Positions 46,390-54,017 of a DNA stretch of 64,000 nt are shown piece by piece. Position numbers and translations under genes: made by a program. The notes under the pieces are model-generated. The model had not been told where the DNA came from. It made no database searches and worked only from the letters and a program-made list of their open reading frames with translations. Origin of the DNA: G965222335 sp965222335 (lineage in GTDB: Bacteria > Pseudomonadota > Gammaproteobacteria > Pseudomonadales > Halieaceae). The stretch covers positions 2,542,001-2,606,000 of the forward strand of contig OZ244944.1 in NCBI GenBank assembly GCA_965222335.1. The letters are read 5' to 3'. The first letter of the stretch is position 1, and each line of letters begins with the position of its first letter.

Positions 46390-47592
46390 CTAATCGGCTT
46401 CGCTGCCGGTGTTCTCCGGGAGCGTCAGGTCGCCTATTTCAGCGCGGTAAATGTCCGCGAGAATCTCCCGCCACTGGGCGTACTGGTCCTCGACGTTACC
46501 GCTGAGCATCACGGTGCGGTCTTCCAGCTCGATCACCTGGGGCGTGATTTCGGCTTCCAGTGACAGGCCCAACTCCTCCAGGGCCTCCACGTGAATCTGT
46601 GCCTCGCTGCGCTTTTCCAGCCCGCTCTTGAGCAGGTAACCGCCGCCGATAATGGCCACATTGCCCGCGGCGCGGCTCGAGCCCTCACTGCTGCTGGCGG
46701 CGGCAATGCCCGCGAGGACCGAGACCCCGCCGGCGATCAGGCGGCGCATGCTCTCTGCTTTCAGCTCCTGCAGGGCGATGGCCTCTTCGTAGCTGAGCTT
46801 GCGCCATTCCTGGTAGGGGCCGCGCATCGCGCCGCTGAAGTTGCCGTAGTAGTCCTGCATGGTATCGACAAACATGTGGTCGCGCTTGCGGATATTGCGG
46901 ATCCGCTCCAGCATCGGGTCATTGCTGGCGGGCAGGCGCTCGATCCGGTAATGGCCTTTGCGGGTCTCCCCGAGATAGCCGTCAAAGGCCTCCGGAGAGA
47001 AGCTGCGGGCGAAGCGCAGCTCGCTGATCACGCGGATATGCTCACGCTCCAGGTTGCCGAGCTCGGCCTGGGCACGCACCAGGTCGTTGGCGATCTGGTG
47101 ATAGACCGCCTGGAATGGGTCGTATTGGCGGCGGGTGGTCTTGTCGTAGGCGTAGCGACTGGCGTGACCGGTATAGGTCTCGTCCAGCCACTCCACGTCG
47201 CGGGAGTCATAGGCAGTCACATGCAGCTGTAACTCCTCGCCATCGGAGTGCAGGATTTTACCCTCCACCCGCAGGTCGGTGATCTGTGCGGCGCTGGGGA
47301 CCACGCGCACGGCACCCCAGGCGCCGCTGTTCTGCATCGTCTCACCCAGCAGCTTTGGCATGTAGCGCGCTTCCGCCTTGCGCACCTCCGGGTAGACCTG
47401 GGCGTCCTCCTCGTAATTTTCCAGACCGGGATCAAAGATGGCGATGCCCACGTCCAGCAGCAGCTCCTCGGGCACCGGCTCCTGGGGTGTTTCCAGGGGC
47501 GGTACCGCGGTGCTCTTCACCGTCTGGCTGACACAGCCCGCAAGGGACAGCGCCAGCAACAGGGCACAGGGCAGGCTGAGCGTTCGGGTCAC
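46390..47592 (-). CDS. Lipoprotein of unknown function (operon gene 3)
   Basis: 400 residues. Lipobox LAGC (Cys20). The mature region starts VSQTVKSTAVPPLETP, has LLLDVGIAIFDPGL near 47 and a Gly-rich hydrophobic patch (about 288-325: LIAGGVSVLAGIAA, AIIGGGYLL). The C-terminal part (ITPQVIELEDRTVMLSGNVEDQYAQWREILADIY) resembles a BON-like alpha/beta unit; this is tentative. It starts at a GTG overlapping the upstream stop. Gap of 30 nt to the next gene. Confidence 0.8.
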   Translation of the reverse strand: MTRTLSLPCALLLALSLAGCVSQTVKSTAVPPLETPQEPVPEELLLDVGIAIFDPGLENYEEDAQVYPEVRKAEARYMPKLLGETMQNSGAWGAVRVVPSAAQITDLRVEGKILHSDGEELQLHVTAYDSRDVEWLDETYTGHASRYAYDKTTRRQYDPFQAVYHQIANDLVRAQAELGNLEREHIRVISELRFARSFSPEAFDGYLGETRKGHYRIERLPASNDPMLERIRNIRKRDHMFVDTMQDYYGNFSGAMRGPYQEWRKLSYEEAIALQELKAESMRRLIAGGVSVLAGIAAASSSEGSSRAAGNVAIIGGGYLLKSGLEKRSEAQIHVEALEELGLSLEAEITPQVIELEDRTVMLSGNVEDQYAQWREILADIYRAEIGDLTLPENTGSEAD

Positions 47593-48791
47593 GGGGTGAT
47601 GCCCTTGTACTTGCGGTATTCATCCCAGAGCTTTTCGCGCACCGCGGGATCGGGTTCGCGCATGGCCGCCTCGCGCAGCTGTCGCGCCACCACGTCGTCG
47701 TCATCGCCACTGGGAATGTCCGCCGGCGGCGGATACTTGGCCGTGTTCTGGGGTATCCCGCCGCCGCGGGAAACACCGCCCATGCCACCGCCGCCCGAGC
47801 CGTAGTCGCCGGCGTCGGCCATGCCGCCACCATAGGGGCTGTTGCCGCCACCGCCACCGCGCTGCTCCTGGGGTTCCTCGATCGGTGCGGTTTGTTCGCG
47901 CTGCTCACGGCGCTGGGCCGCCTGTTCCTCGAGGATCATGGCGTCAAACTCGCCCTTGCCGCGCTCGAGGTGACCATCGAGGATGGCCACCTGTTCTGCC
48001 GGGGTCAGCGGACCCTGGCCGCCGCCGGGCATGCCGGAGGGCAGCCCGCTGGCACCTTCCTGCCCCGGCGTACCCGGGACGCCCCCGGGCCGGCCACTGC
48101 CACTGCCGGCCTGGCCCTGCTGTCCGGCCGGCTGGCCCTGACCACCTGCAGATCCCTGTTCTCCCTCCTGGCCCTGGTTGCCGCCGGCCTCGGCCATTAC
48201 ATCGCGCATGCCGGGCAGGCCGCCGGCGGTGACCGGCGTGTCGCGCAGGTCAGGAAGGGCATCGCTGCTGCCGCTGCCTTCGCCGAATCCGGGTTCACCT
48301 GCCTCGGCTGCACTGCCCTCGGTGCCGGCGGTCTGTTGGCCCTCGCCCCCGGCCTCGGGCATCTCAGGCATGGTTGTGCCCGGCTCAGGGGCGCCCGGCT
48401 CAGGAGCGCCCGGCGGAGGTCCGCCCCGCGTGGATTCGTCCTGGGCACCGCTCTCCGCCGTTTGTTGTCCGGCGGATGGGCCTCCCGCGCTGGCGGGCGG
48501 CGGTCCGCCGCCGGTTGGCGCGGAACTACCCTGGGAGGGTGCACTCGGTGAGCTCGAACTCTGGGAGCTTGAGCTCGAGGAACTTGAACTCGAGGAGCTG
48601 GAACTGGATGAACTGGAACTCGGGCTGGGTGGGCTCGAGCTGGAACTGGGTGAGGGCACCGAAGGGGGCTGCGGCATGGTGGGGTTGCTGGAGCTGGGAC
48701 AACCCGCCAGCAACAGGCAGGCCGCGCCCACGCCGGTGGCGCGAGCGACTTGCGCCCGCAGGCCGGTGTGCTTACCAGCGTGTTGTGTCAT
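47589..48791 (-). CDS. Lipoprotein with polyserine and Gly/Pro-rich low-complexity regions
   Basis: About 400 residues. Lipobox LLAGC, then PSSSNPTMPQPP and a roughly 45-residue Ser-rich tract (about residues 40-90), followed by long Gly/Pro/Glu/Gln-rich sequence. A more ordered helical part lies near 265-310 (LTPAEQVAILDGHLERGKGEFDAMILEEQAAQRRE) and the C-terminus (VARQLREAAMREPDPAVREKLWDEYRKYK). Ser codons are mixed (AGC, AGT, TCC), so the tract is not a simple codon slippage run. Polyserine linkers are known in secreted enzymes of Saccharophagus and relatives. Start uncertain: ATG at 48791 or 48806. Confidence 0.8.
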   Translation of the reverse strand: MTQHAGKHTGLRAQVARATGVGAACLLLAGCPSSSNPTMPQPPSVPSPSSSSSPPSPSSSSSSSSSSSSSSSSSSSQSSSSPSAPSQGSSAPTGGGPPPASAGGPSAGQQTAESGAQDESTRGGPPPGAPEPGAPEPGTTMPEMPEAGGEGQQTAGTEGSAAEAGEPGFGEGSGSSDALPDLRDTPVTAGGLPGMRDVMAEAGGNQGQEGEQGSAGGQGQPAGQQGQAGSGSGRPGGVPGTPGQEGASGLPSGMPGGGQGPLTPAEQVAILDGHLERGKGEFDAMILEEQAAQRREQREQTAPIEEPQEQRGGGGGNSPYGGGMADAGDYGSGGGGMGGVSRGGGIPQNTAKYPPPADIPSGDDDDVVARQLREAAMREPDPAVREKLWDEYRKYKGITP

Positions 48792-50097
48792 AAGCCCAGA
48801 CCACATTGTTTGTCTCTACCGGTTTACCGCCGTCGAAGCGCGGGCGGAATTGGGTTTTGCGCAGCTTGCGCATCAGGCGGTTGACCACCGCGTCGTTGTC
48901 CTCGTAATCGTCCAGCCGCTCCAGGTCGACAGGCCTGCCAGTGGCAGTGACGTCGAACTCGAGCAGGGCATTGCCCTGCGCCTCCGGGACCGTGTCTGGC
49001 AGCGCCTCCACCCCGTCCAGGGCGGGCAGGGCAACGGGCTGCCCGAGCAGTGCCCGTACCTTTTCTTGGGCATCGTCCAGTGCCTGAAGTTCCTCGTGCG
49101 CCTGCCGGTACAGGTCCATGGCCTCGTCGTCTTCACCGTGCCAGAGCATCCAGTCTGCCATGCGCACGTAGCTCCTGGCCACGCTGACCGGGTCGGCGTC
49201 GGGATGACTCGATTCGATGTCCGCAATCGCCCGCAGCACCGCCAGGCCCTTGTCGAAGCTCTGGGCGCGGTAGGCATTGAAGCGGTTCTGGCTGGTGCGC
49301 TCGCTGAAATCGTAATCGGCGCTGCTCGACTGTGTCTGGTAGTCGGAGATCAGGTACTGGGCCCGCAACATGCCAAACAGGGGCGGTAGCAGCGCCGGCG
49401 AGGTCTCGCCCTCGCGCTCGATGATGTCGCCCAGGGCCAGCCGGTTCAGCTCCCACATGCTCATCAACCGGTTGAATCCCTGGTCGCCGAGTTCCAGCTT
49501 GTAGGCCTGCTGCTGCCAGTTCGCCTGCTGGATCAGGGCCTGGGCGCGCCGGGGGCCGCTGGACAGGGTGCGTAGCTGCACCCGGTAGAGATAGACCTGG
49601 CGCTCGTCGGCGGCGCTGAAATTGCCCAGGGCGATGTGACTGCGAATCTCGGACTGCAGCAGCGGGACCTGGTCGCCGCCGTAGAGGCCGTCGTTGATCC
49701 GCGACAGGTGCACGCCACGCTTGAATACCGAGATGGCCTCCGCGTGCAGCCCCGCCTGCTGCAGGGCAGAGCCCAGTCCCAGCAGATCTTCCGCCATATT
49801 GGGGCTGTAGGCACCCTCGCGCCGCTCGATCTCCGCAATCCGGCTCTGGTAGCGCCGAATATCCAGGGCCGCCTGGTCTTTGGTCAGGGATTGCAGTGAG
49901 TCCGGCCTGGCCGTCGCCGGGGCCTGAGTGGCCGCAGTGCTGGTGTCCGGCTGTGCCGGGGATGGCGTCTCTGCCAGCGCGTCCAGGGACAGGCATAGCG
50001 CGGACAGGACCAGCATCAGGGCCCACGCCGTTGCCGGGGCGCGGCGCGCGCCGCGTGGATCGTTCATCATCGAATTATCGCGAATCGTCACAGGCAC
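48772..50097 (-). CDS. Periplasmic TPR protein with TonB-like C-terminal domain (first operon gene)
   Basis: 441 residues from GTG at 50097, preceded by GAGGATGAG; ATG at 50070 is the alternative. A signal peptide (TAWALMLVLSALCLSLDALA) is followed by TPR-like helices (AYSPNMAEDLLGLGSALQQAGLHAEAISVFKRGVHLS). Residues about 355-441 (GNALLEFDVTATGRPVDLE...LRKTQFRPRFDGGKPVETNNV) have the alpha/beta spacing of a TonB C-terminal domain but without a TonB membrane anchor. It leads the 13-gene operon. The role may be docking to an outer-membrane component (inference). Confidence 0.8.
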   Translation of the reverse strand: MPVTIRDNSMMNDPRGARRAPATAWALMLVLSALCLSLDALAETPSPAQPDTSTAATQAPATARPDSLQSLTKDQAALDIRRYQSRIAEIERREGAYSPNMAEDLLGLGSALQQAGLHAEAISVFKRGVHLSRINDGLYGGDQVPLLQSEIRSHIALGNFSAADERQVYLYRVQLRTLSSGPRRAQALIQQANWQQQAYKLELGDQGFNRLMSMWELNRLALGDIIEREGETSPALLPPLFGMLRAQYLISDYQTQSSSADYDFSERTSQNRFNAYRAQSFDKGLAVLRAIADIESSHPDADPVSVARSYVRMADWMLWHGEDDEAMDLYRQAHEELQALDDAQEKVRALLGQPVALPALDGVEALPDTVPEAQGNALLEFDVTATGRPVDLERLDDYEDNDAVVNRLMRKLRKTQFRPRFDGGKPVETNNVVWAYDTTRW

Positions 50098-50138
50098 GGT
50101 CTCATCCTCGGGCCTTACAGCAGTATAGCCACTCTGAA

Positions 50139-50173
50139 GGCACCTCTGAACAATGGTAATGCACTCGGGCTTT
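50139..50173. repeat. 35-bp conserved element, copy A
   Basis: GGCACCTCTGAACAATGGTA and onward to GGCTTT. It matches 53978-54012 in opposite orientation at 31 of 35 positions, with a 16-bp identical core CAATGGTAATGCACTC. Copy A lies between the vWA/MotA operon start (minus) and the thioesterase gene (plus); with downstream GGTGCC (50176-50181) its first six bases form an inverted repeat. Confidence 0.7.
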
Positions 50174-50197
50174 GGGGTGCCTCACAAAAAATACGCG

Positions 50198-50227
50198 CTG
50201 AAAGCACAATCGGCTTTACGCTATGAT
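50198..50227 (+). promoter_or_regulatory. Possible sigma-70 promoter of the thioesterase gene
   Basis: CTGAAA at 50198-50203 and TATGAT at 50222-50227, 18 bp apart, 32 bp ahead of the start codon. The match to the -35 is four of six, to the -10 five of six. Confidence 0.4.
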
Positions 50228-50258
50228 GCGGCGCTTTGCCAGTAGTTCAGAGGAAATG

Positions 50259-51053
50259 ATGGGGCAGTTTGAGCAGGAAACGGCGGTGACCCGCCGCGAC
50301 GACACCACATGGGTCGGTGAACTTCATCGTGGCTGGCGCATCGGCGAGGTGCCCAACGGTGGCTATGTGCTGGCCCTCGCCGGGCGTGCCCTGGCGGAGG
50401 CCCTGCCGCACAAGGACCCGCTGAGCGTGAACGCGTTCTACCTGGCCCCCACCCGCCTGGGTTCGGTGGAATGCCAGGTGGAGGTGCTGCGCAGCGGTCG
50501 CAGCACCAGTTTTGCCACCGCCAGGTTGATCCAGGACAGCGAGGTCAAGGTGCAGGTAACGGCGGCCTACACCGACCTCGATGCGCTCTCCGGGCCCGAC
50601 TGGGAAGGAGTGGAGCGCCCGCTCTATCCGCCCTGGGAAGAATGCGCGTCCGGCGGTGCCAGCAAGCTCGAATTCCGCGAGCGGGTGGATATCCGCCTGG
50701 CACAGGGGGGCGAGGTTTTTCGCGACCACCGCCCCACCGGGGGTGGGGAATTCGCGGGCTGGGTTGCCCACGCTGATGGCAGCGCGCCGCAAGCCCTGGA
50801 CCTGCTGATGTTCGCCGATGCCTTTCCGCCGCCGGCGTTTGATATCGTGGGCCTGGTCGGCTGGGTGCCCACGGTGGAGCTCACCGTGCAGGTGCGCGCC
50901 AGGCCTGCGCCGGGGCCACTGCAGGCGCGCCTGTATTCCCGCTTCCTCACCCGCGGGGTGGTTGAGGAGGACGGCGAGTACTGGGACAGTGCCGGCAAGC
51001 TCGTGGCCCTCTCCCGGCAGACCGCGAAAGTGCGTCTGCCACGCAAGAACTGA
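50259..51053 (+). CDS. Acyl-CoA thioesterase-like protein (4HBT_3 type)
   Basis: 264 residues, double hot-dog fold expected. The N-terminal half shows GELHRGWRIGEVPNGGYVLALAGRAL and LSVNAFYLAPTRLGSVECQVEVLRSGRSTSFATARL, the second half WVPTVELTVQVRARPAPGPL, as in TesB-like acyl-CoA thioesterases. The second of two adjacent ATGs (50259) fits the AGAGGAA site best. It converges on ggt with no gap. Substrate unknown. Confidence 0.85.
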   Translation: MGQFEQETAVTRRDDTTWVGELHRGWRIGEVPNGGYVLALAGRALAEALPHKDPLSVNAFYLAPTRLGSVECQVEVLRSGRSTSFATARLIQDSEVKVQVTAAYTDLDALSGPDWEGVERPLYPPWEECASGGASKLEFRERVDIRLAQGGEVFRDHRPTGGGEFAGWVAHADGSAPQALDLLMFADAFPPPAFDIVGLVGWVPTVELTVQVRARPAPGPLQARLYSRFLTRGVVEEDGEYWDSAGKLVALSRQTAKVRLPRKN

Positions 51054-52802
51054 TCAGTACGCGGCGACGTAACCCCCGGGGCGTCGGGTGTCCGTGGCGC
51101 CCAGCAGGTAGCCTTCCTCCAGCATGATGGAGTTGGTGCGGCCAAAGGTGCGCTGGCCCGCCTCCACCGTGTGCCCCACGCCTTCCAGCAGGCGCACGGT
51201 GTCGGGGCTGATACCATCCTCGGCCCGCAGTGAGTCCGGCAGCCACTGGTGGTGCACCCGCGGCGCCGCAGCGGCGGCAGCGATGTTCATATCAAAGACC
51301 ATGGCATTAAGCAGGGTCTGCAGGACCGTGGTGATAATCACGCTGCCCCCGGGGCTGCCTGTGGCCAGCCAGGGCTTGCCATCGCGCAGCACCAGGGTGG
51401 GGCTCATTGATGACAGGGGCCGCTTGCCGCCCTCGATGCGGTTGGCTTCCCCCTCCAGCAGGCCGTAGGCGTTGGCCTTGCCCGGCTGGGCGGCGAAATC
51501 GGCCATCTCGTTGTTCAGCAGCATCCCCGTGCCGGGTACCGCGATGTGCGAGCCGAAACTGAAATTCAGGGTGTAGGTATTGGTCACCACGTTGCCGGCG
51601 GCGTCCGCCACCGTGTAGTGGGTGGTTTCGCCGCTGCCCTCCGGGAGGGCGCTACCGGGCTGGATCTCCGCCGCTGGCCTGGCTCGCGCCGGATCGATGC
51701 TCGCGCGCTGGCGTGCGGCGTAGGCCTTGCTGGTCAGTTCCGCCACCGGCACCGGCACGAAATCCGTGTCGCCCAGGTAGCGGCTGCGGTCCGCGTAGGC
51801 CAGCTTCATGCTCTCAACCAGGTAGTGCAGGTAGGCCGCGCTGTTGTGGCCCGCCTCCCGCAGGGGCAAACCCTCGAGGATATTCAGCATCTGGATGATG
51901 TGGATGCCGCCGGAGGAGGGCGGCGGGGTGGAGACAACGGTGTAGCCCTCGAAGCTGCCGCGCACCGGGTTGCGCTCGACCACCCGGTAGTCGGCCAGGT
52001 CCTGTTGCGTCATCAGGCCGTTGCCGGCCTCCATCTCGCGCACAATGCGCGCAGCCACTTCACCGCGGTAGAAGCCGTCGTGTCCGTCCCTGGCAATCCG
52101 GCGCAGGGTCCAGGCCAGGTCCGGCTGCCGCCAGCGCTCGCCCGGCTGGTAGAGGCTGCCGTCGGGCTTGAAGAACAGGCGCCTGGCCTCGGGGTTCTGC
52201 TGCAGGCGCTCCGCGCGCTGGCTGATTTCATAGTTGAGGGCAAAGGTGACCTCCATGCCCTCCTCGGCCAGGGCGATAGCCGGCGCCAGGACGGTGGCGC
52301 GATCCAGCTTACCGTACTCCTCCAACGCATACAGCAGGCCGGCAACCGTCCCCGGCACCCCGGCGGACTGGTGGCTGAAGTAGACCCGCATGCGATCCAC
52401 CTCGCCCTCGTCATCGAGGAACAGGTCGCGATCAGCCGCAGCCGGGGCGGTCTCGCGATAGTCGATCAGGGTCTGGCGGTCCTCCTCGGCGAGGTGAATC
52501 AGCATAAACCCGCCGCCGGCGAGGTTGCCCGCCCGGGGATAGGTCACCGCGAGGGCGAAACCGGTGGCGACGGCCGCATCCACGGCGTTGCCGCCCCGGC
52601 GCAGCATGTCGCGGCCGATTTCCGCCGCCAGGCGCTCCGGCCCCGCCACCATGCCCTGGCGCGCGACCACCGGCAAGAAGCGGTTGCGGTAATCGATAAT
52701 GGGTGTCTGGGCGTCGGCGGCGGGCTGCGTTACGGCCCCCAGCGAGGTTAATACCAGGCAGCTGCCCAGCAGGGTGAGAATGCATTGGCGCAGGCGGTTC
52801 AC
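51054..52802 (-). CDS. ggt: Gamma-glutamyltransferase
   Basis: 582 residues with signal peptide (CILTLLGSCLVLTSLGAVTQPAADAQ region). GGT landmarks: GNAVDAAVATGFALAVTYP, GNLAGGGFM, and the autocleavage/catalytic Thr in EGSGETTHYTVADAAGNV, then GSPGGSVIITTV. The proenzyme cuts itself into two chains in the periplasm and cleaves the gamma-glutamyl bond of glutathione. GTG at 52802 is chosen because GGAGGATACC precedes it; the open frame upstream lacks such a site. Confidence 0.95.
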   Translation of the reverse strand: MNRLRQCILTLLGSCLVLTSLGAVTQPAADAQTPIIDYRNRFLPVVARQGMVAGPERLAAEIGRDMLRRGGNAVDAAVATGFALAVTYPRAGNLAGGGFMLIHLAEEDRQTLIDYRETAPAAADRDLFLDDEGEVDRMRVYFSHQSAGVPGTVAGLLYALEEYGKLDRATVLAPAIALAEEGMEVTFALNYEISQRAERLQQNPEARRLFFKPDGSLYQPGERWRQPDLAWTLRRIARDGHDGFYRGEVAARIVREMEAGNGLMTQQDLADYRVVERNPVRGSFEGYTVVSTPPPSSGGIHIIQMLNILEGLPLREAGHNSAAYLHYLVESMKLAYADRSRYLGDTDFVPVPVAELTSKAYAARQRASIDPARARPAAEIQPGSALPEGSGETTHYTVADAAGNVVTNTYTLNFSFGSHIAVPGTGMLLNNEMADFAAQPGKANAYGLLEGEANRIEGGKRPLSSMSPTLVLRDGKPWLATGSPGGSVIITTVLQTLLNAMVFDMNIAAAAAAPRVHHQWLPDSLRAEDGISPDTVRLLEGVGHTVEAGQRTFGRTNSIMLEEGYLLGATDTRRPGGYVAAY

Positions 52803-52888
52803 GGTATCCTCCGGGTGAAAACCAGCGCAGACTTTAACCGTTTTGCGCGCCAGCGCATACTGGCGGGACATGCCCGGGAGGTTCTGTC

Positions 52889-53218
52889 ATGGTGATCTTG
52901 TTGGCCGAGCTGGAACGTCGCTGGCAGCGGATGTTCCAGCAGTTGGAGGACGGTGACGATCTGCCGCCGTCCCAGCGCCTGCGTGCGGAGGGCCTGATGG
53001 AAGCCCTGGTCCTGCTGGACCCGGGTAGCGAGGCGCGCGTGCAGGCGGCGATGAACGTGGCCTATCGCCAGGTGACGCAGCGCAGTCTGGAAGAGGACTT
53101 TGGCGACGACTGGCAGAGCTTTTTCGCTTTCCCCCAGATTCCGGCGACCGCGCAGCGGGCACCGGTCTATCCCTCGACGGCGGACGAGGATGATGAGGAG
53201 GATCGTGGCTCCAGGTGA
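52889..53218 (+). CDS. Small conserved-looking protein of unknown function
   Basis: 109 residues, soluble, helical and acidic. It starts MVILLAELERRWQRMFQQLEDG and ends in a Asp/Glu-rich tail (TADEDDEEDRGSR). GGGAGG sits 8 nt before the ATG. It is divergent from ggt. No domain recognised. Confidence 0.7.
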   Translation: MVILLAELERRWQRMFQQLEDGDDLPPSQRLRAEGLMEALVLLDPGSEARVQAAMNVAYRQVTQRSLEEDFGDDWQSFFAFPQIPATAQRAPVYPSTADEDDEEDRGSR

Positions 53219-53247
53219 TGGCTCGTGCGCGCTTCAGGCGCGGTGCC

Positions 53248-53331
53248 TCACCGGGCGTCGCTGAGCGGGCCCCCCTTACCGGGCGTCCCTGGGCGGGCCC
53301 CCCTTACCGGGCGTCCCTGAGCGGGCCTCCC
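53248..53331. repeat. 28-bp tandem repeat, three copies
   Basis: Three tandem units of ACCGGGCGTC-x-CTG-x-GCGGGCC with pyrimidine-rich joins start at 53250, 53278 and 53306. Units 2 and 3 lie inside the 3' end of the GNAT gene and encode its last residues. No spacers differ between units, so this is not a CRISPR. Confidence 0.85.
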
Positions 53332-53917
53332 TATACATAAACCACACGGTGGGGCCACCTGCGGGCAGGTCGGCCTCGGCCCGGGTGACAAAGCCGTGGC
53401 GTTCGTACAGGGGCAGGTTGAGCTTGTTGGAACACTCGAGATAGGCGGGCATGCTGCGCGCGTCACAGGCGCGCAGGCCGGTCTTGAGTAGCTCCGCGCC
53501 CACGCCTGCGCCCTGGTCACGCCGGCGGCAACCGATAAACTGCAGGTGGAAATGGGGTTCAGGGGGACGCTGGCTGGCGAACAGGTGGCCCTGCTCCCGC
53601 AGGCGCCCCATCGGGGCCAGGCCCATACGCAGCACGCTCTGTAGGAACAGGGCCAGCATGTCCCGGCCTGGCGCGAGTTCGAAGGGCGTATCCGGTGGCA
53701 GCCATACCGCCGCGCCCCGGCTTCCGGCCTCCATGTGCACCATACCTCGTGGCAGCGCGCTGCCACGCAGGATCAGGCGAAACAGGGCCGGGTACACCGC
53801 CTCCCGGGGGAACAGCCAGTTGATCACCGGATCCTCGGCGAAGGCATCACTCAGCGTACTCACCAGTGTCTCGAGGTCGTCCGGGTTGGCGCTTTGGATT
53901 TGGGGGGCTGACTGCAT
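53276..53917 (-). CDS. GNAT-family N-acetyltransferase
   Basis: 213 residues. The GNAT acetyl-CoA site is in QFIGCRRRDQGAGVGAELLKTGL (RRxxGxG/A type), then AYLECSNKLNLPLYERHGFVTRAE, the usual motif B. The N-terminus begins MQSAPQIQSANPDDLETLVSTLSDAF. The last 15 or so residues (SGTPGKGGPPRDAR) come from the 28-bp tandem repeats, so the C-terminus has been extended or altered by repeat expansion. ATG at 53917; weak ribosome-binding site. Substrate unknown. Confidence 0.88.
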   Translation of the reverse strand: MQSAPQIQSANPDDLETLVSTLSDAFAEDPVINWLFPREAVYPALFRLILRGSALPRGMVHMEAGSRGAAVWLPPDTPFELAPGRDMLALFLQSVLRMGLAPMGRLREQGHLFASQRPPEPHFHLQFIGCRRRDQGAGVGAELLKTGLRACDARSMPAYLECSNKLNLPLYERHGFVTRAEADLPAGGPTVWFMYREARSGTPGKGGPPRDAR

Positions 53918-53977
53918 AGGGCGTCTTACCTTGACGGGAGCCGGACTTTGGGCGGCGCATCGATGGGGGATTGCCTG

Positions 53978-54012
53978 AAAGCCTGAGTGCATTACCATTG
54001 CGCGGAGGTGCC
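53978..54012. repeat. 35-bp conserved element, copy B
   Basis: The reverse complement matches copy A (50139-50173) at 31 of 35 bases. Copy B ends 5 nt before the pdxH start and includes GGAGGTGCC, which serves as its ribosome-binding site. Read toward pdxH it is AAAGCCTGAGTGCATTACCA and onward. Confidence 0.7.
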
Positions 54013-54017
54013 ACCAC

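Noticed and set aside
35440..50097. Zorya-type anti-phage defence system
   Set aside because: Zorya also uses a MotA/ExbB-like protein, but needs a MotB/OmpA-type ZorB and the ZorC/ZorD effectors (SNF2 helicase/nuclease). None is present.
53248..53331. CRISPR array
   Set aside because: The 28-bp units are directly adjacent without unique spacers and no cas genes are in the window.
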